Source of the DNA: a bacterium
Lineage (GTDB): Bacteria; SZUA-79; Acidulodesulfobacterales; Acidulodesulfobacteraceae
Direction: 5' to 3'
Length of the DNA: 5,519 nt
NCBI GenBank assembly: GCA_021794255.1
Contig: JAJYRF010000030.1
Coordinates: forward strand, 1 to 5,519
The first letter of the stretch is position 1, and every line of letters begins with the position of its first letter. The notes below the pieces were generated by a model, which saw nothing but the letters and a program-made list of their open reading frames with translations, made no database searches and was not told where the DNA came from. Made by a program: the position numbers and the translations under genes. Below are positions 1 to 5,519 of the stretch, piece by piece.

Positions 1-968
1 AAAAATATGTAAGGCAATTGCAGGATATAGGCGTAGAGGTATTTTACGGTCCTAAATGGATAGGAAAATTTCCGGATTACATTAAAGAAAACGATGCCGA
101 TGTAATATTATTAAGCCGTCCGAATATCGCCATAAGCTATATAAACGACGTTAAGAACTATAGCAAGGCGATGTCCGTATTTTACGGCCACGATTTGCAT
201 TATAAAAGATTTATGATGGAGTATGAGATAAAAAAGGAACCCAAAATACTGGAAACAGCCGGTATTTTTCAAACAATAGAAGAGGAATTATGGTCCAAAA
301 GCGATCTTGTCCTTTACCCGTCTATGGAGGAAGTGAATGCCGTAAAATTGAAAAACGATAAAGTTAATGTTAAACAGGTGCAGTTATACTATTATGATAA
401 TTTTTCACAAGTAGATGTTAATTTATTAAAAAAACGTAAAGATATATTATTTGTAGCTGGATTTGCCCATTCGCCTAACGAAGATGCGGCATTATGGTTT
501 GTCAAAGATATATTTCCTATTATTAAATCTATTCTGGCGGATGTTAGATTATTTCTCGTAGGTTCCAATCCCACAGAAAAGGTGCAAGAATTAGAAAGTA
601 ACGATGTTATCGTTACGGGTTATGTGACTGACGAAAATCTTGCGGAATTTTATCGAAATGCTAGGGTTGCGGTAGTGCCGCTAAGATTCGGCGCAGGAGT
701 AAAGTCGAAAGTAACCGAAGCATTACGGCATGGGATTCCGCTTGTTACCACTTCTATAGGTGCCCAGGGTCTTAACGATTTGAATACTGCTGCGTTTGTG
801 GTAGATGTGCCGGAACAATTTGCCGATAGCGTAATTAAGTTGCTAAAATACGATGATTTGTGGGAAAATTATGCCAAAAAAGGTCAAAAATATGCTCAAA
901 CCCATTTTTCGAAACAATCAATGATTGAGAGTTTAAAACCATTGTTTGAAAGCGGCAGAAAAATATAG
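1..968 (+). CDS. Glycosyltransferase family 4 (GT-B fold), 5'-truncated by the window edge
   Basis: Transfers a sugar from a nucleotide donor during polysaccharide assembly, probably at the cytoplasmic side of the inner membrane; donor and acceptor cannot be read from the sequence. The frame is open from base 3, with KYVRQ ahead of the first possible start (TTG at 18). The family normally has a nucleotide-sugar GT-B N-terminal half before the 'LQxxGVEVxYGP' stretch seen here, so TTG18 is not the real start and roughly the first third of the protein lies off the left edge. In visible-fragment numbering: a YGHDLHYKR motif (about 62-70), the start of the second Rossmann domain at FVAGFAHSPNEDA (about 150-162), a LFLVGSNP strand, GYVTD (206-210), and the donor-binding block P226-LRFGAGVKSK-VTE239-AL followed by HGIPLVTTSIGAQGL. 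K234/K236 and E239 fit the conserved Lys and Glu of GT4 enzymes. The stop is TAG at 966-968, and 60 bases separate it from the next gene, which probably shares its transcript. Family is secure; specificity is unknown. Confidence 0.93.
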   Translation, partial: KYVRQLQDIGVEVFYGPKWIGKFPDYIKENDADVILLSRPNIAISYINDVKNYSKAMSVFYGHDLHYKRFMMEYEIKKEPKILETAGIFQTIEEELWSKSDLVLYPSMEEVNAVKLKNDKVNVKQVQLYYYDNFSQVDVNLLKKRKDILFVAGFAHSPNEDAALWFVKDIFPIIKSILADVRLFLVGSNPTEKVQELESNDVIVTGYVTDENLAEFYRNARVAVVPLRFGAGVKSKVTEALRHGIPLVTTSIGAQGLNDLNTAAFVVDVPEQFADSVIKLLKYDDLWENYAKKGQKYAQTHFSKQSMIESLKPLFESGRKI

Positions 969-1028
969 GATAATCAATAATAAACATTATAGTGATAAGG
1001 TCATAACAACGAATTAATTAAATTTATA

Positions 1029-3092
1029 ATGAATAATAATATCTATTTTAATAATAAAGCGCAGCATTTAAATGCTTTGCTGCTGGGAACGTGTAACGTC
1101 GAGGGTCTTCCTGGAATAGCAAAAAGATTTGGCTATAATGCTGACCATTATCTATATGACGGGCGGCATGCTCCCCAACTTCCAGCGAATGTAGGCAATA
1201 TTTATGATTTTGTGGTTGTTGCCATTACCCTTCGTTCTATTTTGGAAGATTGTTATTCCGAAAAAGGATATTTTTGGCATACAAGAAACTTAAGCGAACA
1301 AGATTTTAAAATAGCGTTTGACAAAGCGGTAAATATTATAAATGAGCAAATTTCGACGATGGCAAATTTATTACCGGAAATACCTGTATTTGTTTTTTCA
1401 TTTGTCGAACCGTCGTTTAATCCATTGGGTTTATTGCAAAAAAAGCATTCTTTTGAAAATATAGCCTATTTTATTAGAGAATTGAATAAACATCTTGAAT
1501 TAACCATTTCTAAATATTCTTGGTTTCATTATTTTGATTTAAATGAATGCTTGTCGTTGTTAGGAAGAGAAAGACTGCAAGACGATGTTTTATATATGTG
1601 TTCGCATGGAGGTATTTTATCGAACTTCGATATTGGGTTAGACGTTAAAAGCAAAAGAATAGTGGCTCCAATGCCTGCATTGAATTTTTTTGAAGCATCC
1701 AAGGGCGGGAATTATATTGAATTAATTTTTAAAAGGCTCTCTGACAGCTTAATAGTAATAAAAAAAACATCGCCTGTTAAATTAATTGTTATTGACCTTG
1801 ACGACACTCTATGGCGCGGTATTGCGGCCGAAGATAATATGGAAAATATTGAAAGGATAGAAGGTTGGCCGATGGGTTTTTTGGAAGCATTGCTATTTTT
1901 TAAAAAACGCGGGGGATTACTGGCTATAAATAGTAAAAATGAAGAAAAGCAAACCTTTGAGAACATTGAAAGAATTTATGGCGATAAAATTTCCAAAGGG
2001 GATTTTGTCTCAATTAAAATTAATTGGAATAGTAAAGTCGAAAATCTACGCGAGATAATTAAGGAAACTAATATTTTGCCGCAAAATATTGTTGTGATTG
2101 ATGATAATCCTCGAGAGATAGAAGAACTGACAGGCGTCTTTTCCGGATTGCGGCATCTTGGCTTTAATCCTTACGCATGGAGGGGATATATATTAAACGG
2201 ACCTGAGTTTCAAGTCGAAACTATAACTAATGAGTCAGGTCATAGGACGGAACTTGTAAAAGCAAAGGTTCAAAGAGAATTAGAAAGACAATCAATGTCC
2301 AATCAAGACTGGCTTAAATCTCTTAACATTACTATCGGAATTTTGCATATAATTTTCGAAGACGATAAATATTTTACGAGGGCACTTGAGCTTATCAATA
2401 AAACGAACCAGTTTAATACAACAGGTAAACGCTGGTTATATAATGAATTAAAGCAATTTATTGAGTCAGGCGGTAAAATTTTAGGATTTACCGCAAAAGA
2501 TAAATTAGTAGATAACGGGTTAATAGGGATTGTATTACTAGAATCTAACATTATCGAGCAGGTTGTTCTTTCATGCCGCGTTTTTGGAATGGATATAGAA
2601 ATTGTTATGGGGCATGAAGCAACACGAATCATTAACAGTTCCAACTCTATTATTCAAGGGAAGCTTGTATTGACCGGTAAAAATCATTCTTGTTTGAATT
2701 ATTTTGAAAGGCTCGGATTTACTAGGGCTAGCGATGTTATTTGGGAAACGGATAAGATATGCCGCCCCCCCGATTGGATTAATATTGTATGTTATAGCAG
2801 TGATATAAACAGCCAGAATAATAAAGAAAGTAAAAATGGTAAAAATGAAGATGAAGATAAAAAAATGTTCGAAAAACAATGTGAAATTATAGAAATAAAG
2901 CATTCTAATTTTGTTGTTCCAAGCGATGAAAATACAAATACTAAAACTGATATTTTAAAAGCGGAATTGATTAAAAGCAAAAATGAGATAAAAGAACTCC
3001 AAGACGCTTTAGACAAAATCTTGACGGCTTATTCTGAATCCCAACGGGAATTAATGAGTATGCGTTTATTATTGGGAAAAAGTGAAAAATAA
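1029..3092 (+). CDS. FkbH-like HAD-superfamily (subfamily IIIC) protein with an extra C-terminal charged/coiled-coil tail
   Basis: 687 aa in three visible parts. Residues 1 to about 245 resemble the SGNH-like N-terminal region of long FkbH proteins (LLGTCNVEGL near 17-26, YDFVVVAITLRSIL near 60-73). Residues about 250-590 are the FkbH core: HAD motif I D256-L-D258-D-T-L-W, motif II Ser302 in LAINSKN, Lys336 in INWNSK, motif IV D358-D359-N-P, then the FkbH C-terminal acyltransferase-like segment with N460-Q-F-N463 and GLIGIVLLE. Residues about 600-687 are a Lys/Glu/Asn-rich extension whose end (KAELIKSKNEIKELQDAL and onward) looks like a coiled coil; it is not part of the usual family. Characterised FkbH enzymes dephosphorylate 1,3-bisphosphoglycerate and load glyceryl onto an acyl carrier protein; here the substrate is inferred at most, and no carrier protein is visible. 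ATG1029 has no clear Shine-Dalgarno, but the frame has a stop at 996-998 and no better start. A C7 run (2765-2771) sits in codons 579-581. Confidence 0.92.
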   Translation: MNNNIYFNNKAQHLNALLLGTCNVEGLPGIAKRFGYNADHYLYDGRHAPQLPANVGNIYDFVVVAITLRSILEDCYSEKGYFWHTRNLSEQDFKIAFDKAVNIINEQISTMANLLPEIPVFVFSFVEPSFNPLGLLQKKHSFENIAYFIRELNKHLELTISKYSWFHYFDLNECLSLLGRERLQDDVLYMCSHGGILSNFDIGLDVKSKRIVAPMPALNFFEASKGGNYIELIFKRLSDSLIVIKKTSPVKLIVIDLDDTLWRGIAAEDNMENIERIEGWPMGFLEALLFFKKRGGLLAINSKNEEKQTFENIERIYGDKISKGDFVSIKINWNSKVENLREIIKETNILPQNIVVIDDNPREIEELTGVFSGLRHLGFNPYAWRGYILNGPEFQVETITNESGHRTELVKAKVQRELERQSMSNQDWLKSLNITIGILHIIFEDDKYFTRALELINKTNQFNTTGKRWLYNELKQFIESGGKILGFTAKDKLVDNGLIGIVLLESNIIEQVVLSCRVFGMDIEIVMGHEATRIINSSNSIIQGKLVLTGKNHSCLNYFERLGFTRASDVIWETDKICRPPDWINIVCYSSDINSQNNKESKNGKNEDEDKKMFEKQCEIIEIKHSNFVVPSDENTNTKTDILKAELIKSKNEIKELQDALDKILTAYSESQRELMSMRLLLGKSEK

Positions 3093-3178
3093 AAAAGAAT
3101 TAAGAAGTGTTGTTGTTTGAATTAACAATTATTAATGCATTTAATATTAAAACTTTAACAAGTTTATTATTAATAGAT

Positions 3179-4174
3179 ATGGTTAGTTATGATAGAAATA
3201 CTAAAAATGATACATCAAAAGTTTACGATTGCTTTACTTTTTTTAACGAATTTGAATTACTAGAAATAAGGCTTAACGAATTGAATCCGGTAGTTGATAA
3301 ATTTGTTTTGGTTGAAGCTACTAAAACTCATCAAGGGAAAGAGAAGCCGTTATTTTATAATGAAAACAAAGATAGATTTGAGAAGTTTAAAGACAAGATT
3401 ATTCATGTTATAGTTGATTTTCCTAGTGATGATATTATAGATTTATTTAATATTATATATTCTTTAAATGAGGAAGAATTAACTTCTGCTCAAAAAATAA
3501 CCCAATTTTTAACACTAAAGGGATTATTTACCTTTTCCAATTATTTTATTAAGAAAATTATGAGCGAGGACAGAACAGAGAGGCTTGCTTTTAAGAGAGA
3601 ACATTATCAAAGAAATATGATTATGGATGGTTTAAATTGCAATCCTGATGATGTCGTAATAATATCTGATTTAGACGAGATTCCAAAAGCTGAGAAAATA
3701 TTGGCGTATAAAAATATGCCGGGCATCAAAATTTTTAAACAAAAAATGTATTACTTTTATCTTAATTACGAAAATAGGGTAAATTTAAGTTTCAATGCCA
3801 ATGGAGCGTCTGTTCTGTGGAATGGTTCAATAATGCTCCATTATAAATATATAACTCTTCCTCAAGCATTGCGTATTTTGATAAATACGCCCTATCCGGT
3901 TCCAGAGCAATTTGATTTTCTCAATTTTATAGAAAATGGAGGATGGCATTTCTCCTCCCTTGGCGGGATGGAACGTTTTAAGAATAAAATAGATTCCTTT
4001 ATTCATATAGAACATCTTAATAAAGCTGAAGATATTTATAAATATCAGCAACAAGGCATTCTATACTGGGATAATTCTCAACTGGTTTGTGTTCCGATAG
4101 ATGATTCTTTTCCTGCTTATGTAAGACAAAATATAGACAAGTTCCCTCGCCTAATATGCAAGAATTATTATTAA
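3179..4174 (+). CDS. Glycosyltransferase family 17 (MGAT3-like N-acetylglucosaminyltransferase family)
   Basis: GT17 is the family of eukaryotic beta-1,4-mannosyl-glycoprotein beta-1,4-GlcNAc-transferase (MGAT3); bacterial members sit in surface-glycan loci and most have no assigned substrate. From ATG3179 the protein is 331 aa. Diagnostic blocks: VYDCFTFFNEFELLEIRLNE (about 15-34), VEATKTHQGKEKPLFY (45-60), KIIHVIVD (73-80), REHYQRNMI (140-148), the metal-binding acidic motif D164-L-D166-E167-IP after VVIIS, and GGWHFSSLGG with a following HIEHLNK near the C-terminus. No signal peptide or convincing membrane segment is seen. Start choice is uncertain: a GTG at 3107, 14 bases after the previous stop, would add 24 residues (355 aa) that are outside the family domain and read like AT-rich spacer; neither start has a strong ribosome-binding site. 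About 55 residues (81-135) between two conserved blocks look like an insertion. The gene appears more AT-rich than its neighbours. It is co-directional with the FkbH-like gene and probably co-transcribed. Confidence 0.9.
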   Translation: MVSYDRNTKNDTSKVYDCFTFFNEFELLEIRLNELNPVVDKFVLVEATKTHQGKEKPLFYNENKDRFEKFKDKIIHVIVDFPSDDIIDLFNIIYSLNEEELTSAQKITQFLTLKGLFTFSNYFIKKIMSEDRTERLAFKREHYQRNMIMDGLNCNPDDVVIISDLDEIPKAEKILAYKNMPGIKIFKQKMYYFYLNYENRVNLSFNANGASVLWNGSIMLHYKYITLPQALRILINTPYPVPEQFDFLNFIENGGWHFSSLGGMERFKNKIDSFIHIEHLNKAEDIYKYQQQGILYWDNSQLVCVPIDDSFPAYVRQNIDKFPRLICKNYY

Positions 4175-4229
4175 TAGGGAATTAAATAATTTAACAAATT
4201 AAATTAATGACTTATTTATTGTTGGATGT

Positions 4230-4256
4230 TTGAAAAAAATATAGAATCAGTATAAT
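4230..4256 (+). promoter_or_regulatory. Candidate sigma70-type promoter
   Basis: A perfect TATAAT lies at 4251-4256, with TTGAAA at 4230-4235 (15-base spacer) or TTTGAA at 4229-4234 (16-base spacer). It sits in the intergenic gap, upstream of the gene remnant and the methyltransferase, where a promoter for the next transcription unit would be expected. Both spacers are shorter than the ideal 17 and the region is very AT-rich, so a chance match is quite possible. Confidence 0.33.
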
Positions 4257-4280
4257 GAACCTATATATCTGAACAGAATT

Positions 4281-4339
4281 TTTAAATTTCTTATTCCGTA
4301 ACTTAAAAATATGTTAGAATTTAAATTAAGGAATTTAAA
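4281..4339. repeat. AT-rich inverted repeat with a nested smaller stem
   Basis: TTTAAATTTCTTA (4281-4293) pairs with TAAGGAATTTAAA (4327-4339): 13 pairs, one of them a G-U wobble on the RNA level. Inside it, TTC + TAAC (4294-4296, 4299-4302) can pair with GTTA + GAA (4313-4319) around a two-base bulge. On the + strand the stem is followed by A residues, not a U run, so it is not a standard intrinsic terminator. It lies between the candidate promoter and the ribosome-binding site at 4354-4359, so it could be a folded 5' leader. AT-rich DNA forms such repeats by chance fairly often. Confidence 0.4.
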
Positions 4340-4353
4340 AAAAATCAAATTTA

Positions 4354-4359
4354 AAGGGG
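4354..4359 (+). promoter_or_regulatory. Ribosome-binding site of the disrupted gene
   Basis: AAGGGG ends 8 bases before ATG4368. This is the best-placed Shine-Dalgarno in the window, yet the reading frame it serves closes after 16 codons (TAA 4416-4418). That mismatch supports the view that a real gene once began here. Confidence 0.55.
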
Positions 4360-4367
4360 TAAACTAA

Positions 4368-4492
4368 ATGATCAAAAACGCAGAAAAACATATAGCGACG
4401 TGCCAGAATCGGGACTAAACCCTCTAGTCCATTATATTATTTACGGAAAATCGGAAGGAAGGCTAACTAATATAGTTGCTATTTCTCCCTAA
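4368..4492 (+). pseudogene. Remnant of a polysaccharide-glycosyltransferase-associated gene ('DVxxSGxNPLxHYxxYGxxEGR' segment), frame-disrupted
   Basis: ATG4368, with a good ribosome-binding site, opens MIKNAEKHIATCQNRD and stops at 4416-4418. In another frame, bases 4391-4492 read YSDVPESGLNPLVHY then IIYGKSEGRLTN then IVAISP and a stop (4490-4492). The second reading matches a well-known short segment, 'YxDVxxSGxNPLxHYxxYGxxEGR', found near the ends of, or between, domains in many capsule and O-antigen glycosyltransferases and rhamnan-synthesis-type proteins. That frame has no ATG, GTG or TTG start upstream of the segment, being closed at 4352-4354. One missing base around 4386-4393 would join the ATG frame to it, giving about 41 residues. 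The usual 'YL' residues before the motif and any catalytic domain are missing, so this is most simply a degraded or internally deleted gene. A sequencing error or an intact tiny protein is less likely but not excluded. Confidence 0.6.
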
Positions 4493-4534
4493 ACGGCAGT
4501 ATAGTATGACGAATAATTTATAAATTAAAAATAC

Positions 4535-4539
4535 AGGGG
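4535..4539 (+). promoter_or_regulatory. Ribosome-binding site of the methyltransferase gene
   Basis: AGGGG lies 4 bases before ATG4544. The spacing is short but the match is strong, and it supports ATG4544 as the start. Confidence 0.55.
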
Positions 4540-4543
4540 TCTT

Positions 4544-5176
4544 ATGATTGAAGTTAATAAAGACAGAATAGAACAAATTATAAAAATCTCTAAAAGCATA
4601 CAAGGCTGGTGTACGGAATGGGGGGGTATATTGCTTTATATGCTTGCGCTTAATTTTACGCCAAACGATACTATCGTAGAATTAGGCTCATGGAAAGGAA
4701 CATCTACGGTTTGGCTTGCAAGCGCTATAAAAGATAAAAGCAATCCTCAGGGGCGCGTTTATGCCGTAGATACATGGGAAGGTTCCAACAACGAAGAAGC
4801 CCATCGCGAGTTATTAAAGAATTATGATAAAGACCAGCTGTATAATGAATTTTTAAATAATATGGAAAAGGCCGGTTTTAGCGAAGTGATAGTGCCGCTG
4901 AGGGGCGATACCGTAAAAATTAGTCGGGAATGGCGTATAGATTTACCTATAGGCATCCTTCATATTGATGCTTCGCATGAGTATGACGATGTTAGGAGAG
5001 ATTTTGAATTATGGTCTCCATATGTTGCAAAAGGCGGTTTTATTGTATTTGACGACGTTCCCATTTGGGCCGGCCCCAGCAGGCTTATAACGGAATTACC
5101 AAAGTGGTATCAATTTGTTTATATAAACGGCGTTAGTTCTAATGGACCAAATAAATGGGTAGTGGTCAAGCTATGA
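4544..5176 (+). CDS. Class I SAM-dependent methyltransferase, Methyltransf_24 type
   Basis: 210 aa, cytosolic, no signal or membrane segment. Probably methylates a sugar, sugar nucleotide or glycan end using S-adenosylmethionine; the target is inferred only from the locus. Visible motifs: SAM motif I V45-E46-LGSWKG52-TSTVWLA; the acidic end of strand 2 in VYAVD76-TW; LRGD (119-122); H140-I-D142-ASHEYDDV, the 'IDxxHxYxxV' signature of this family; and GGFIVFDDV (164-172), with the Asp pair that in related enzymes can bind a metal. Length fits a single-domain member. The start ATG4544 has AGGGG four bases upstream. The gene lies alone on the + strand between the disrupted remnant and the convergent epimerase gene, so it may be read from the candidate promoter near 4230-4256. 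A G7 run (4620-4626) in codons 26-28 precedes the SAM site. Some family members are annotated as cephalosporin hydroxylase-like; the motifs here favour a methyltransferase. Confidence 0.88.
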   Translation: MIEVNKDRIEQIIKISKSIQGWCTEWGGILLYMLALNFTPNDTIVELGSWKGTSTVWLASAIKDKSNPQGRVYAVDTWEGSNNEEAHRELLKNYDKDQLYNEFLNNMEKAGFSEVIVPLRGDTVKISREWRIDLPIGILHIDASHEYDDVRRDFELWSPYVAKGGFIVFDDVPIWAGPSRLITELPKWYQFVYINGVSSNGPNKWVVVKL

Positions 5177-5238
5177 CAACGGGGGGGGGGATTTACACAG
5201 TTTATTTAGGCTACAGACGCAGAATTTTGAACGCTACC
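5177..5238. other. Convergent intergenic spacer with a G10 homopolymer
   Basis: Sixty-two bases separate the methyltransferase stop from the epimerase stop on the other strand. Ten consecutive G residues occupy 5181-5190, four bases after the TGA stop. No GC-rich stem followed by a T run is visible in either direction, so no intrinsic terminator is called. A short hairpin just inside the epimerase end (AACGG 5245-5249 with CCGTT 5255-5259) is the nearest stem. Confidence 0.6.
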
Positions 5239-5519
5239 TTATATAACGGTAATGCCGTTCCAATTATTATCCAGATAAAGGTGGTTTTCGTCTTTTTCCG
5301 ATATTTCGGTCAGCTTTAGCGGCCATTTGATATTAATTAATTTATCGTTATATCTAATCCCCCTTTCTCTTTCTTTATCGTAATATTGGGTAGTAAAATA
5401 AATTATTTCCGTATCATCTTCAAGCGTCTGAAAACCGTGTGCAAATCCTTCCGGAATTAAAAACATTTTAAAATTGTCTTCCGAAATTACCTCGCTGTGC
5501 CATTTTAAGCAAGTCGGCG
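5239..5519 (-). CDS. rfbC: dTDP-4-dehydrorhamnose 3,5-epimerase (RmlC/RfbC family), 5' part beyond the right edge
   Basis: RmlC epimerises C3 and C5 of dTDP-4-keto-6-deoxyglucose, the third step of dTDP-L-rhamnose synthesis, in the cytosol as a cupin-fold dimer. The - strand frame stays open to the right edge: upstream of the internal Met at 5466 it reads PTCLKWHSEVISEDNFK, the normal family lead-in, so that Met is not the start. The visible C-terminal half contains MFLIPEGFAHGFQTLEDDTE, the hallmark cupin block; YFTTQYYDKERERGIRYND, with the conserved Tyr pair; IKWPL; and EISEKD, holding the Asp expected to partner the catalytic His. That His lies in the missing N-terminal half. The protein ends with a short DNNWNGITVI tail at TAA 5239-5241. 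It converges on the methyltransferase gene and probably belongs to a separate leftward operon with other rml genes to the right. A sister epimerase acting on another dTDP-sugar cannot be excluded. Confidence 0.9.
   Translation of the reverse strand, partial: PTCLKWHSEVISEDNFKMFLIPEGFAHGFQTLEDDTEIIYFTTQYYDKERERGIRYNDKLINIKWPLKLTEISEKDENHLYLDNNWNGITVI

Noticed and set aside
18..20. TTG at 18 as the start of the first glycosyltransferase
   Set aside because: The frame is open upstream to the window edge and the codons before it fit the family; the known N-terminal half of GT4 enzymes is missing, so the gene is cut by the edge.
1025..1030. TATAAT just before the FkbH-like gene as a -10 box
   Set aside because: It overlaps the ATG start codon itself and has no -35 partner at a sensible distance; it is probably chance.
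1712..3016. Several - strand open frames of 74-113 codons opposite the FkbH-like gene
   Set aside because: They lie wholly antisense to a well-supported coding region, have low-complexity Ser/Phe/Ile-rich translations and show no recognisable domain.
4187..4201. TAATTT/AAATTA hairpin after the GT17 gene as a terminator
   Set aside because: The stem is only six A-T pairs and no U run follows; in DNA this AT-rich it has no weight.
5191..5200. ATTTACACAG after the G tract as an insertion-sequence end
   Set aside because: It vaguely recalls the ends of some IS256-type elements, but no matching inverted copy, target duplication or transposase fragment is visible in the window.
5245..5259. AACGG/CCGTT hairpin as the epimerase terminator
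   Set aside because: It is a five-pair stem inside the last codons of the gene and is not followed by a T run on the - strand.
5464..5466. Internal Met at 5466 (- strand) as the start of the epimerase
   Set aside because: The frame continues to the right edge and encodes family-typical residues (PTCLKWHSEVISEDNFK) just upstream, so this Met is internal.

Overview
This window looks like part of a bacterial surface-glycan (O-antigen, capsule or glycoprotein-glycan) biosynthesis cluster. The base composition is clearly AT-rich. The enzyme set (family 4 and family 17 glycosyltransferases, an FkbH-like protein, a SAM methyltransferase and a dTDP-sugar epimerase) is typical of the variable glycan islands of Gram-negative bacteria. 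Nothing seen here fixes the genus; no RNA gene or housekeeping marker is present.

Layout. Four intact or edge-cut genes and one gene remnant lie on the + strand. First is the C-terminal part of a GT4 glycosyltransferase, cut by the left edge (to 968). Next is a long FkbH-like HAD protein with a charged, coiled-coil-like tail (1029-3092), then a GT17 glycosyltransferase (start near 3179 or 3107, stop at 4174). A 369-base gap follows, holding a possible promoter, an AT-rich inverted repeat and a frame-disrupted remnant of a gene encoding the 'DVxxSGxNPLxHYxxYGxxEGR' segment found in some polysaccharide glycosyltransferases. The last + strand gene is a Methyltransf_24-type SAM methyltransferase (4544-5176). 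A rfbC/rmlC-like epimerase on the - strand converges on it (5239 to the right edge), with only 62 bases between the stops. The cluster therefore changes transcription direction at about 5.2 kb.

How the genes may work together. The epimerase would help make dTDP-L-rhamnose or a related 6-deoxysugar. The GT4 and GT17 enzymes would add sugars. The methyltransferase could cap or decorate a residue. The FkbH-like protein belongs to a family whose characterised members load a glyceryl group from 1,3-bisphosphoglycerate onto a carrier protein; in a glycan locus it might supply a three-carbon acid decoration, but no acyl carrier protein is visible here.

The points most worth a second look are the remnant at 4368-4492, the three-part FkbH-like protein, and three G/C homopolymer runs (C7, G7, G10) that stand out in AT-rich DNA.
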